Assembly (NCBI RefSeq): GCF_030272695.1
Contig: NZ_JARFYN010000018.1
Location: 50,834 to 114,833, forward strand
Origin: Martinezella calliandrae
GTDB lineage: Bacteria > Pseudomonadota > Alphaproteobacteria > Rhizobiales > Rhizobiaceae
DNA length: 64,000 nt
Direction of reading: 5' to 3'
Shown here: positions 37,217 to 47,278 of the stretch, one piece after another
How the letters are laid out: the number at the start of each line of letters is the position of its first letter
How positions within the stretch are numbered: position 1 is the first letter of the stretch
Made by a program: the position numbers and the translations under genes
Notes under the pieces: generated by a model
The model's database searches: none
Told to the model about the DNA's origin: nothing
What the model saw: only the letters and a program-made list of their open reading frames with translations

Positions 37217-37969
37217 CTACTTCGCCGAGGCGCTTGCTTCGACCAGAACCGGATCGACGCGATAGTCCCTCGGAAAAATGCGCTGCAGATTTTTGATCTT
37301 CGGCAGGTCGTTGATGACGATGTAGGGGTAATTGGGATGCGTCGTCAGGAAGTCCTGGTGATAGTCCTCGGCGGCATAGAATTGTCGTGCCGGCTCGATC
37401 TTGGTCACAATAACCGCATCGAAAACCTTGGCGTGATTGAGCTGGTCGATATAGGCCTTGGCGACGGTGGCCTGTTCGGCGTTGGTCGGGAAGATCGCCG
37501 AACGATACTGCGTGCCGCTATCCGGCCCCTGATAGTTGAGCTCCGTCGGATTATGGGCGACGGAGAAGTAGATCTGCAGGAGATGCCCGTAGCTGATCTT
37601 GTGCGGATCGAAGACGATGCGCACGGATTCGGCATGCCCCGTATCGCCGGTGCTCACCATTTCGTAATGAGCCGCGTCCTTGTTTCCGCCGGTATAGCCC
37701 GACGTGGCGCTGATGACGCCGTTGACATGCTGGAACACGCCCTGGACGCCCCAGAAGCAACCGCCCGCGAGAACGGTGGTTTCCGCGTTACCGGCGCCCG
37801 GCTTTTCGTCTACGGTCGGCGCCGGAATGACTCGGGCGTCTTCGGCCGAGGCACGGCCGGCGAATTGCAGTGCGACGCCGGCAAGCAAGATCGCGCCGGC
37901 GGCAAAGGCGGCGGGACGGGCAACGCTCGACAGTGTCCTGCGGATCAAATCTTTCGATGCACCGTTCAT
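37217..37969 (-). CDS. msrA: Peptide methionine sulfoxide reductase A, membrane-anchored
   Basis: Reduces methionine-S-sulfoxide in proteins. The 250-residue protein has an N-terminal hydrophobic helix (residues about 19-38) that should place the enzyme in the periplasm, then the MsrA domain: AGGCFWGVQGVFQ with catalytic Cys71, GYTGG, HAESVRIVFDP, and YRSAIFPTN. No C-terminal recycling cysteine is visible, so resolution may depend on thioredoxin-like partners acting directly. The start is set by AGGAGG 8 nt upstream; an ATG two codons earlier sits too close to it. Confidence 0.92.
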   Translation of the reverse strand: MNGASKDLIRRTLSSVARPAAFAAGAILLAGVALQFAGRASAEDARVIPAPTVDEKPGAGNAETTVLAGGCFWGVQGVFQHVNGVISATSGYTGGNKDAAHYEMVSTGDTGHAESVRIVFDPHKISYGHLLQIYFSVAHNPTELNYQGPDSGTQYRSAIFPTNAEQATVAKAYIDQLNHAKVFDAVIVTKIEPARQFYAAEDYHQDFLTTHPNYPYIVINDLPKIKNLQRIFPRDYRVDPVLVEASASAK

Positions 37970-38170
37970 GATCATCACCTCCTGGCAGCGATTATAAAAT
38001 TTCTCGTCACCAGGGGATACGGGAGGATAGGTCTTTTTGTTACACACAGGCTGTGAAACACCGAAACGTGATGATGCACCGCAGCCGGTATCGGCGGCAA
38101 ACCTATTAGAACTTGGCAACGATCGCCGCGCCGACGGGTTTGCCACCGGCAGCAGGCAGGGGAGAATGGA

Positions 38171-38953
38171 ATGGAGCTATCGGGAAAAGTCGCATTGGTT
38201 ACCGGCGCAACATCGGGCATCGGTCGAGCATCGGCCTTTCGACTGGCCGCGGAAGGCGCGGCCATCGGCGTTCTCGGTCACGACGCGCATGAGGTCAACG
38301 ACACCGTAACGGCGCTTACCGCTGCCGGCAGCAAGACGGTGGGACTGATTGCCGATGTCGCCGAGGAAGTTGCCATGGAAATCGCCGTGAACACCCTGAT
38401 TGCGCAATTCGGCAGGCTCGACATCGTGCTTGCCAATGCTGGCATCAACGGCGTCTGGGCGCCGATCGACGATCTAAAGCCTGCGGAATGGGACCGGACC
38501 ATCGCCGTCAATCTGCGCGGCACTTATCTGACGCTGCACTACGCCGTGCCGCATCTGAAAACGCAAGGCGCCGGCTCCATCGTCGTCATCTCGTCGATCA
38601 ACGGCACACGCACCTTCACCAATGCCGGCGCGACCGCCTACAGCGCCACAAAGGCGGCGCAGGTCGCTGTCGTACAGCATCTTGCCCTCGAACTTGCCAG
38701 ATACCGTATCCGCATCAACGCCATCTGCCCCGGCGGAGTCGTTACCAACATTTCCGAAAGTACCGTCAAGCGCAACCAGGAAGAAGCCGCCATTCCCGTC
38801 GTCTGGCCGAAAGGCAATATTCCCTTGAGCGACGGCCTACCCTGCAGCGCGGACGACATCGCCGAAACCGTTTTGTTCCTCGCCTCCGAGCGCTCGCGAC
38901 ACATCACAGGTACGCCGATCTATGTCGACGGCGGCCAGGGCTTGTTGATCTAG
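38171..38953 (+). CDS. Short-chain dehydrogenase/reductase
   Basis: A 260-residue classical SDR. TGATSGIG cofactor motif lies at residues 12-19, then NAGINGVW, catalytic Ser region VVISSINGTR and YSATK for Tyr/Lys; the C-terminal TPIYVDGGQGLLI is standard. GGAG precedes the ATG. It diverges from msrA across a 201 bp region and has no obvious operon partner; the substrate cannot be read from the sequence. Confidence 0.9.
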   Translation: MELSGKVALVTGATSGIGRASAFRLAAEGAAIGVLGHDAHEVNDTVTALTAAGSKTVGLIADVAEEVAMEIAVNTLIAQFGRLDIVLANAGINGVWAPIDDLKPAEWDRTIAVNLRGTYLTLHYAVPHLKTQGAGSIVVISSINGTRTFTNAGATAYSATKAAQVAVVQHLALELARYRIRINAICPGGVVTNISESTVKRNQEEAAIPVVWPKGNIPLSDGLPCSADDIAETVLFLASERSRHITGTPIYVDGGQGLLI

Positions 38954-39002
38954 GTCGCGACCCAACGATCCTCGGCTTTCCGCCCCAGGCGGTCATCAGC
39001 GC

Positions 39003-39499
39003 TCAGAGATCCATTATCATCTCGTGCCACACTTTCCCGCCGTGATCGGACGCGGATGGCTTCGTGTAGCGATATCCCATTTTCTCGTCGAGCGGGATGT
39101 GGTTATCCCTGCACATAAGATGGATTGTCTTCTTTCCCATCTCGGTCATTCGACGGATGAACTCGTTCATCAGGAGTTTGGAGTAGCCTTTGCCTTGCTC
39201 AGCGGGATCAACGACGACCGACATGATGACGACATTTGGCGCGCAGCCCGATCGTGTCCAATCAGTTCCTTGAATTCCTCGTCAGACATCACGACGTTAA
39301 TTGCGCACCCGCTGTTGATGAAACCGACACACCGCCCCTCCGCCTCAAGGATCAGAAAGCCTTCCGGGCACTCCGCAATGCGCGTTGCGATCTTTTCCAA
39401 CGTCGCTGCCTCATCGCCTTCATAGGCAGAGGTCTCGATTTTGAAACAACAGGCTGCGTCGCCGGGAACGGGTTGGCGAAAGGTGGGCTGCATAATCAT
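39003..39499 (-). pseudogene. GNAT family N-acetyltransferase, frameshifted
   Basis: Two adjoining frames give one protein. The N-terminal part (39499 down to about 39240) encodes MQPTFRQPVPGDAACCFKIE through VMSDEEFKELIGHD. The C-terminal part, in another frame from about 39240 to 39003, encodes NVVIMSVVVDPAEQGKGYSKLLM, with the acetyl-CoA binding GKGYSK, through YRYTKPSASDHGG. The frame change falls within about 39235-39255 and corresponds to a one-base loss (or two-base gain). Each half alone is incomplete, so this is a decayed gene or a sequencing error. The downstream half begins at an ATG but would lack half of the fold. Confidence 0.75.
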
Positions 39500-39590
39500 C
39501 GATTTCTCAGGGTTCGCATGTCCGAGCCGGCAGAGCGCAATCGCTTTGGTCTCAACAATGAGCCCGGCCCAACTCTACCGATAGAGCCGC

Positions 39591-39800
39591 TCAATAATGC
39601 GGCGGCTTGGTGATGGCTGGCGCGTCCAGGGACTGTTCCTCCAGGGTCAGGAAGCGCTCGGACAGCCGGACCAGCTTCTGCCGTGTCTCATCGATCACCT
39701 TCCACTGCTCCGCCACCTGATCGGACAGTTCTTCGATCGTCTTGGCCTGATGGGCCACCTGCTCTTCGAGTGCGGTGATACGGCTTTGTTCGTCTGACAT
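39591..39800 (-). CDS. slyX: SlyX family protein
   Basis: A 69-residue coiled-coil protein. The heptad-rich SRITALEEQVAHQAKTIEEL, then LVRLSERFLTLEEQ and the C-terminal PAITKPPHY (the PPHY end is typical of SlyX) are visible. The function of SlyX is not established beyond phage-lysis work in enterobacteria. I start at MSDEQS, preceded by a GGGAA-type site; a longer upstream frame with Cys and Arg-rich text is unlikely to be translated. Confidence 0.88.
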   Translation of the reverse strand: MSDEQSRITALEEQVAHQAKTIEELSDQVAEQWKVIDETRQKLVRLSERFLTLEEQSLDAPAITKPPHY

Positions 39801-39984
39801 TTCTGTTCCCTTTCGGCAACGATCTATAGCACCTGCCCCACCTGCGTATAGTGTTTCAATTCGGCATATGACAGGCACTGGCGCCATTTGACGATGATGT
39901 GACAAAACTGAAAAACAGGTGAAAAGACCCGTTACCTAACTGACATCAGGGCCTTCTAAACAGAGCGGCGAGAAGCGCCGGTTT

Positions 39985-40002
39985 TGAAGGAAATTCCCTT
40001 CA
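39985..40002. promoter_or_regulatory. Candidate LacI operator upstream of the phosphodiesterase/ABC operon
   Basis: TGAAGGAAATTCCCTTCA is a near-perfect 18 bp palindrome (one mismatched pair) ending 36 bp before the TTG start of the phosphodiesterase gene. The left half TGAAGGAA recurs at 46222-46229, upstream of the lacI gene that closes this locus, which supports a shared regulator. Confidence 0.5.
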
Positions 40003-40038
40003 CAAGCGCTCTCATTTTAAGATTTTCGGAGAAGCGCC

Positions 40039-40871
40039 TTGAAGATCATCCAGATCACCGACACGCATTTCAGCCCGAGCAAGCCGCATTTCAACGGCAA
40101 TTGGGAGCCCCTGGCCCAATGGATCGAAGCGAGCGGTGCCGATCTCGTCGTTCATACCGGCGATCTCAGCATCGACGGCGCCGACAAGGATGAGGATATC
40201 GCCTTTTCCATGGACCTGATGCGGCAGATTTCCGTGCCGATGCTGATCGTACCCGGCAATCATGATGTTGGCCATCTGCCGGGCTCTCTTCAACCCGTCA
40301 ATGCTGAACGACTGCAGCGCTGGCGTCGGCTGGTCGGCCCGGACTATTGGGCGGAGGATTTGGAAAACTGGCGGCTGATCGGCCTCGACAGTCTGTTGAT
40401 GGGCTTCGAGGATGCCGAAGAGAAGGCCCAATTCGAGTGGCTGAAAGACATGCTCGAGAGCCGCGGCGACCGGCGCGTGGCGCTCTTCGCCCACAAGCCG
40501 CTATTCGTCGATGAGCCCGATGAAGGCGACACCGGCTATTGGAGCGTGCGCCCGTCGCAGCGCCACCGCTTCTACGATCTGATATCAGCCCACGACGTTG
40601 CGCTTTTCGGCAGCGGCCATCTGCATTGGGCCTGGAAGGGACAGTTAGACAACACCGCCTTGGTCTGGGCGCCGGCCGCCTCCTTCATCCTCGACAAAAT
40701 GGAGCGCCTGATGCCGGGCGAACGCCTGATCGGCGCCGCCGTCCACACCCTTGGCGACGGCGTTACGACCGAGATCGTCGCCGTTCCCGGCATGAAGACC
40801 TATTTCCTTGATGATGTCGTCGAGGAGGTCTATCCGCACGAAGCCCATAAGGTTCAGCGGGAGCCGACCGT

Positions 40872-40875
<4 letters not shown>
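40039..40875 (+). CDS. Metallophosphoesterase (cyclic-nucleotide/glycerophospho-diesterase-like)
   Basis: A 278-residue cytoplasmic calcineurin-like enzyme with the full dimetal site: Asp8 and His10 (ITDTHF), Asp42 (HTGDLS), Asn74-His75 (PGNHD), His152 (FAHKP), and His194/His196 (GSGHLHW). This is the class III phosphodiesterase layout shared by CpdA and GpdQ-like enzymes. It uses a TTG start with GGAG 8 nt upstream. It overlaps the ABC ATPase gene by 4 bp, so hydrolysis is coupled to import of a sugar-like substrate; a phosphodiester substrate is the natural inference. Confidence 0.88.
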
Positions 40876-42027
<1,152 letters not shown>

Positions 42028-42035
<8 letters not shown>

Positions 42036-42951
42036 CATCGCCGCCACGGCCATGCCGATGCAGTCGGTGGCAGCGCGCGAGCGCAGCGAGGCTCGCACGG
42101 CCCTGCTGCTGGCGCTGCCGGCCATCATCCTGATCGTGCTTTTCGTTCTCCTGCCGATCGTCGCCGTCGTCTTTCTCGGCTTCACCGATTTCCAGCTTGG
42201 CGACAAAAGCTTCCGCTTCGTCGCTTTCGAGAATTTCGCGCACCTGCTCCGGGACCGCACATTCCAGAAGTCCCTGTGGAACACGACGATCTATACCCTC
42301 ATCGTCGCACCTATCTCGATCGTGCTCGGCCTCGGTGTGGCGCTGCTGATCGAAAGCGAAGGCACCGGCCGCAGCTTTTTCCGCACCGCCTATTTCCTGC
42401 CCGTTGCCTCGCTGATCGTCGCCATGGCGACCGTCTGGCAATATCTCTTCCATCCGACCATCGGCCCGATCAATGCCATGCTGGCTGAAATCGGCCTGCC
42501 GCGCCCGAACTGGCTTGGCTCTTCGGCGACCGCTCTCTACAGCCTGTCGATCATCGGCGTCTGGCAGACCGTCGGCTTCAATATGGTGCTATTCCTCGCC
42601 GGCCTCACCGCCATTCCGCGCGAGCTCTACGCCGCCGCGGAGGTGGACAGCGCGAAATCGGCACTCGATCGCTTCTGGCTGGTCACCTGGCCGATGCTCG
42701 GGCCGACGACACTGTTCGTTACGACGATCAGCATCATCAACGCCGTTAAAGTCTTCGATACCGTCAAGACCCTGACCGATGGCGGCCCGAACCACGCCTC
42801 GGAGGTCCTTCTTTTCACCATCTATCAGCAGGGTTTCGTCTATCTGCAGGTCGGCTATGCCTCGGCGATGACGACTGTCTTTCTTGCCATCCTGGTGGTG
42901 CTGACCTTTCTGCAGTATCGCGTTCTCGACCGGCAGGTGCACTACACATGA
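42028..42951 (+). CDS. CUT1 ABC transporter permease (UgpA/MalF type)
   Basis: A 307-residue permease with six spans and the EAA loop PRELYAAAEVDSAKSALDRFWLV. The N-terminal region LLLALPAIILIVLFVLLPIVAVVFLGFTDFQ is typical. I start at ATG 42028 (MASIAATAM), inside the ATPase 3' end; upstream codons in this frame belong to the ATPase gene. It overlaps the next permease by 4 bp. Confidence 0.92.
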
Positions 42952-43784
42952 CCTCCACTCGCTTCACACCCGGCCGCATCCTGCGACTCTCGCTACTGGT
43001 CCTCGGCGCCATCGTCTTCGTCGCGCCCTACATCTTCATGATCTCGACCGCCGGCAAGGCGCAAGACGACATCTTCACCTCCGCCCTGAAGCTGATCCCG
43101 ACGCATATCTTCTACGTCGAGAACATCACGCATGCGCTGAGCAAGGTGCCGATGGGCACGCTGCTTTGGAACGGCGTCCTCGTATGCGGCCTGATCTTCT
43201 TCTTTCAGGTGCTGATCGCAATCCCCTGCGCCTATGCCATGGCCAAGTTGAAGTTTCGCGCCGCGCGCACGATGATGGTGCTGATCATGCTCGGCCTGCT
43301 GATCCCGATCCACGCCACGGCCCTGCCGCTCTATGTCGCCTTCAACAATCTTTCCTTGCTGAACAGCTACACCGCGCTGGTGGCGCCCTTCTCGATCTCG
43401 GTCTTCGCAATCTTCATGTTCCTGCAGTTCTTTCGCGCCATGCCCGACGACCTGATCCACGCCGCCCGCCTCGACGGCATGTCGGAGCTCGGTATCGTCG
43501 CCCGCGTCATCGTGCCGAACGCCTGGCCGGCGGTGACCGCCTTTGCGATCTTCTCGGTCGTGGCGCATTGGAACGACCTTTATTGGCCGCTGATCGTCAT
43601 CAGCAAGCAGGACTACGCCACGCCGCCGCTCGGCCTGATGTATTTCCGCGCAGCCGAGGCTGGCGACGACTACGGCGCGCTGATGGCCGCCACGCTTATT
43701 ATCACCCTTCCCCTCGTCGTCGCATTCCTTTTCGCGCAGAAGCGCTTCGTCGAGGGCATCACCATGACCGGTCTCAAGGGATGA
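42948..43784 (+). CDS. CUT1 ABC transporter permease (UgpE/MalG type)
   Basis: A 278-residue partner permease with six spans, the EAA loop PDDLIHAARLDGMSELGIVAR and the C-terminal QKRFVEGITMTGLKG. The start overlaps the upstream permease by 4 bp (ATGA); the binding protein follows 25 nt after. It resembles UgpE-like subunits for glycerol-3-phosphate-type or sugar importers. Confidence 0.92.
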   Translation: MTSTRFTPGRILRLSLLVLGAIVFVAPYIFMISTAGKAQDDIFTSALKLIPTHIFYVENITHALSKVPMGTLLWNGVLVCGLIFFFQVLIAIPCAYAMAKLKFRAARTMMVLIMLGLLIPIHATALPLYVAFNNLSLLNSYTALVAPFSISVFAIFMFLQFFRAMPDDLIHAARLDGMSELGIVARVIVPNAWPAVTAFAIFSVVAHWNDLYWPLIVISKQDYATPPLGLMYFRAAEAGDDYGALMAATLIITLPLVVAFLFAQKRFVEGITMTGLKG

Positions 43785-43809
43785 CCGGTTCGAAACAGGA
43801 GAACGAGCG

Positions 43810-45075
43810 ATGAAGCATATCACCCAGATTCTCGCCGCCACGGCCATCTCAATGGTTGTGTCGGTCCCGGCCTACGCCGAAACGACCTTGACGGTTCACT
43901 ATCCAATGCCCGGCTTCTTCAAGGACGTGATGGACACGATCTCGAAGAAGTTCATGGAAGAAAATCCGGATATCAAGATCCAGTTCGCTGCTCCTTCGGC
44001 CACCTACGAGGAAGGCATCCAGACCATCCTGCGTGAAGCCGGCACGAATGAAATGCCCGACGTCACCTTCGTCGGCCTCAACCGTCTGCGCATGATGGAG
44101 GAGCGCAATGTGGCCGTCGATCTCGGACCGCTCGTCCAGAAGGACGGCAACATGGCGGCCCTGGGCTTCTCCGACACCATCCTCAAGCTCGCCCAGGTCA
44201 AGGGCAAGCAAGTTGGCCTTGCTTTCGCCACGTCGAACCCGATCATGTACTACAACGCCGACCTCGTGAAGGCAGCCGGCGGCGACCCGAACAACCCGCC
44301 GAAGACCTGGGATGAAGTCATCGCGCTTGGCGGCAAGATCAAGGCGCTCGGCAACGGCGTCGACGGCATCGATTTCCGTTGGCAGGGCGATGACTGGATG
44401 TTCTCCGCCCTTCTCTTCGGCGCCGGCGGCAAGATGCTGAGCGACGACGAAACCAAGGTCGCCTTCAACGGTCCGGAAGGCCAGAAGGCCGTCGACATGA
44501 TCGAGCGTATGGTCAAGGAAGGCGGTATGCCGGTGTTCACCAAGCCTGCCGGCGAACAGGCTTTCGCCGCCGGTAAGGTCGGCTTCGAATTCCAGACCAC
44601 GGGCGCGCTGATCAACACGATCAAGAACGTCGGCACAAAGTTCGACCTGCGCACCGCCCCGATCCCGCTGATTGACCCCACCAAAGGTCGCCTGCCGACC
44701 GGCGGCAACGCCGTCGTCATCCTGACGCACGATCCGGCCAAGGAAGACGCCGCCTGGAAATTTGCCAAGTTCGCCGCCGGCCCCTACGGCGCTTCGGTCG
44801 TCGTGCCCGGCACCGGTTACGTTCCGAATAACGAGCTTGCCGCCAAATCGGCTGACTATCTCGGCGACTTCTACAAGAAGAACGCGCTCTTCCAGGCAAG
44901 CCTCAACCAGATGCCGCTGATGATCCCGTGGTACGCCTTCCCCGGCGCAAACGGCGTCAAGGTCACCCAGACGATCGTCGACAACCTGTCGCGCATCGTC
45001 GACGGCTCGGCCACGCCGAAGGAAGCACTGGATGACGCCGCTTCCGACGTCGAAGGCATGCTGCCGCGCAGCTGA
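43810..45075 (+). CDS. CUT1 periplasmic substrate-binding protein
   Basis: A 421-residue extracellular binding protein, family 1. The signal is MKHITQILAATAISMVVSVPAYA-ET. The mature start TTLTVHYPMPGFFKDVMDTISKKF differs from maltose-type receptors and resembles the UgpB-like group. GNAVVILTHDP and YVPNNELAAKS are family landmarks. It is the last gene of the phosphodiesterase-importer operon and is followed by a terminator. Ligand unknown; a glycerophosphodiester or sugar phosphodiester would fit the operon's first gene. Confidence 0.92.
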   Translation: MKHITQILAATAISMVVSVPAYAETTLTVHYPMPGFFKDVMDTISKKFMEENPDIKIQFAAPSATYEEGIQTILREAGTNEMPDVTFVGLNRLRMMEERNVAVDLGPLVQKDGNMAALGFSDTILKLAQVKGKQVGLAFATSNPIMYYNADLVKAAGGDPNNPPKTWDEVIALGGKIKALGNGVDGIDFRWQGDDWMFSALLFGAGGKMLSDDETKVAFNGPEGQKAVDMIERMVKEGGMPVFTKPAGEQAFAAGKVGFEFQTTGALINTIKNVGTKFDLRTAPIPLIDPTKGRLPTGGNAVVILTHDPAKEDAAWKFAKFAAGPYGASVVVPGTGYVPNNELAAKSADYLGDFYKKNALFQASLNQMPLMIPWYAFPGANGVKVTQTIVDNLSRIVDGSATPKEALDDAASDVEGMLPRS

Positions 45076-45098
45076 TATTTGATCTGATCAAGCAGGCG

Positions 45099-45129
45099 AC
45101 GCCGCTTCTCTTCGCAGAGGCGGCGTTTC
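45099..45129 (+). terminator. Terminator after the phosphodiesterase/ABC operon
   Basis: ACGCCGC and GCGGCGT pair, with an inner CTC/GAG pairing around a TTCGCA apex, followed by TTTCCGTTTG. It lies 24 bp after the binding-protein stop and between convergent genes. Confidence 0.7.
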
Positions 45130-45154
45130 CGTTTGCTGGCACACTGGAGCAATT

Positions 45155-46126
45155 TCAGAGATCGCGGACCGTTCCGCCGGGCCGCAGCCGATAGGGTACG
45201 GTCAGGTGACGCGACGGCGCGGCGTTCTCTGCCATGTCGAGCAACAGAGAGGCCGCGGCCGCGCCCATCGTCACTTCCGGTATCTCCACCGTCGTCAACG
45301 AAACCTCCATGAGCAGGCCGAGGGAGATGCCGTCGAAACCGGCCACGGAGATATCACGGGGGATCGCGAGCCCCTGGCGTCGCAGCGCCCCCATGACACC
45401 GATTGCCAGGAGATCGTTGGAGGCTATGACCGCTGTCGGTTTAAGGCGCGACACGACATCCGAGAGGTCGAGCTGGTCCAGGCTGTTGACGAAGGAAATC
45501 TCCAAGGGCTCGAAAGGCGGATAGCCGGCCGCCTCCATCGCCCTGATGTATCCGAAATAGCGCTGCCTGGCTCGATCCGACGCCGCAAAATGACCGGCGA
45601 TGAACAGGATACGGCTATGACCCTTGCGCAGCAGATAATCGGTCAGATCCCGGCCGGCGCCGAAATTGTCGGTCGAAACGGCGGCGGTGAAGCGTGCCGT
45701 CGGCAGATTGCCGAGCAGCACGGTCGGCGGCAGAGCGGAAGAAAGAGCGGGGCTATGTTCAGGGTCGCAGACCGTGAGGATGAGACCGGTCGGCTGTTGC
45801 TGGAGCAGCGATGCGACGGCATCGGCCTCCTGCGCCGGATCATAATTCGATTGCGCGATCAGCACGCTGTGCCCCGCATGCATGGCCCGGCTCTGGATGC
45901 TTGAGAGCGAGGACGCGAAGATCGGATTGGTGATGCTGGGAATGAGCACGCCGATCGCCGGCCGCCGATTGCTGGCGCGGCCGCTGGTGCGGTAGCCGAT
46001 TTCGGCCGCGGCGCGACGCACGCGGCGCACCATCTCGTCGCTGACCGGGCCATTGCGGTTCAACACCCGGCTGGCAGTCGCAACCGAGCAGCCGGCACGA
46101 AAGGCGACTTGCTGGAGCGTCGACAT
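45155..46126 (-). CDS. LacI family transcriptional regulator
   Basis: A 323-residue regulator with N-terminal HTH (TLQQVAFRAGCSVATASRVLNR) and LacI-type sensor domain (IGVLIPSITNPIFASSLSSIQ, VAGFDGISLGLLME). It faces the end of the phosphodiesterase/ABC operon and is the likely local repressor. The start MSTLQQVA gives the canonical HTH position; 18 further in-frame codons upstream would be atypical. A TGAAGGAA half-site occurs 96 bp upstream, shared with the palindrome in front of the phosphodiesterase gene. Confidence 0.9.
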   Translation of the reverse strand: MSTLQQVAFRAGCSVATASRVLNRNGPVSDEMVRRVRRAAAEIGYRTSGRASNRRPAIGVLIPSITNPIFASSLSSIQSRAMHAGHSVLIAQSNYDPAQEADAVASLLQQQPTGLILTVCDPEHSPALSSALPPTVLLGNLPTARFTAAVSTDNFGAGRDLTDYLLRKGHSRILFIAGHFAASDRARQRYFGYIRAMEAAGYPPFEPLEISFVNSLDQLDLSDVVSRLKPTAVIASNDLLAIGVMGALRRQGLAIPRDISVAGFDGISLGLLMEVSLTTVEIPEVTMGAAAASLLLDMAENAAPSRHLTVPYRLRPGGTVRDL

Positions 46127-46239
46127 GATCTCACGCACCTCCGGCTTCAGGTCCGGCAGCAACGAAAACAGATCGAGCACCAGGGTAGCCGGCTATTTAT
46201 CCGAGGTCCGTGACAGTTATTTGAAGGAACCTTGTCGCC

Positions 46240-47142
46240 TCAGCTCATCCATTTCCGATGTTCGACAAAGCGCTCCGCGACCAGATCGATGAATATCCGT
46301 GTTTTCGTCGGCAAATAGGTGCGGTTGGGATAGATCGCGTTGATGGAGAATTCCGCAGGCTTATAGTCCGGCAACAGGCGCGCCAAAGCGCCGGAAACCA
46401 CATCGTCCATGATTACAAAGCTAGGCGCGAGGAAAATCCCCTGACCGTTCTGCGCCAAATAGCGCAAGGTGTCGGCACTCGTCGTGACGATATTGCCTCC
46501 GACCTTGACGCTCACCTGTTCCCCTGCCTCGTTGAAAAAGCGCCAGTCGTCGCCATAGGGATAGTATGAGTAGCGCAGGCAATTGTGGCTTGCGAGATCG
46601 GCAGGCGTCGTCACGGCCGGATGTGTCCGGATATAGTTCGGCGAGCAGACGAGCACGTGCCGCCAGGGCGTCAGCCGTCGCGCCACGAGGCTCGAATCGG
46701 CCGGCATCGTCGTGCGGATGGCGAGATCGAAGCCCTCCTCGATTAGATCGATCATCCGCTCGCCGATGCTCAAGTCAACGCTCACGGACGGATAGAGGCT
46801 CAAATACTCGCTGATAACAGGTGACAGGAAGCGGGTAATATGCGTGCTGGTATAGAATTTCAGCGTACCTCGCGGCGTCGAGGTCGCCGCACCCGCGGCG
46901 CTGTCGGCCTCCTCTAGATCGGCGAGAATCTGGCTCGAGCGCTCATAATAAAGCTTACCGGTTTCGGTGAGGCTCACCTTGCGCGTGGTGCGGTTCAGCA
47001 GCCGGACGCCGAGCCGATCCTCCAATGATTGTATATGGTTGCCGACCATGGTGACCGACATGTTGAGACGTCTAGCGGCTGCCGAAAACCCACCGCATTC
47101 CACCACGCGCCCAAACACCTGGAGGCTCGTCAGCCTGTCCAT
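46240..47142 (-). CDS. LysR family transcriptional regulator
   Basis: A 300-residue LTTR. The N-terminal winged helix (MDRLTSLQVFGRVVECGGFSAAARRLNMSVTMVGNHIQSLE) and the LysR substrate domain (GTLKFYTSTHITRFLSPVI, LSIGERMIDLIEEGFDLAIR) are complete. It is of the CrgA/AaeR-like subgroup. It diverges from the emrAB-type genes by 136 bp, the classical arrangement for control of the adjacent efflux operon by a small effector. Confidence 0.92.
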   Translation of the reverse strand: MDRLTSLQVFGRVVECGGFSAAARRLNMSVTMVGNHIQSLEDRLGVRLLNRTTRKVSLTETGKLYYERSSQILADLEEADSAAGAATSTPRGTLKFYTSTHITRFLSPVISEYLSLYPSVSVDLSIGERMIDLIEEGFDLAIRTTMPADSSLVARRLTPWRHVLVCSPNYIRTHPAVTTPADLASHNCLRYSYYPYGDDWRFFNEAGEQVSVKVGGNIVTTSADTLRYLAQNGQGIFLAPSFVIMDDVVSGALARLLPDYKPAEFSINAIYPNRTYLPTKTRIFIDLVAERFVEHRKWMS

Positions 47143-47278
47143 ATTGTCCCTCGATTATCCGCTCTGAGTTGATGATCCTTCCCAATTTAAGCACATTATC
47201 ACGCGGCGCGTCTCGGCGCATTCTCCAGCCAACGAAACACGGACCTCCGGACAGAGGTCGAGATCATGGAGACAGACA

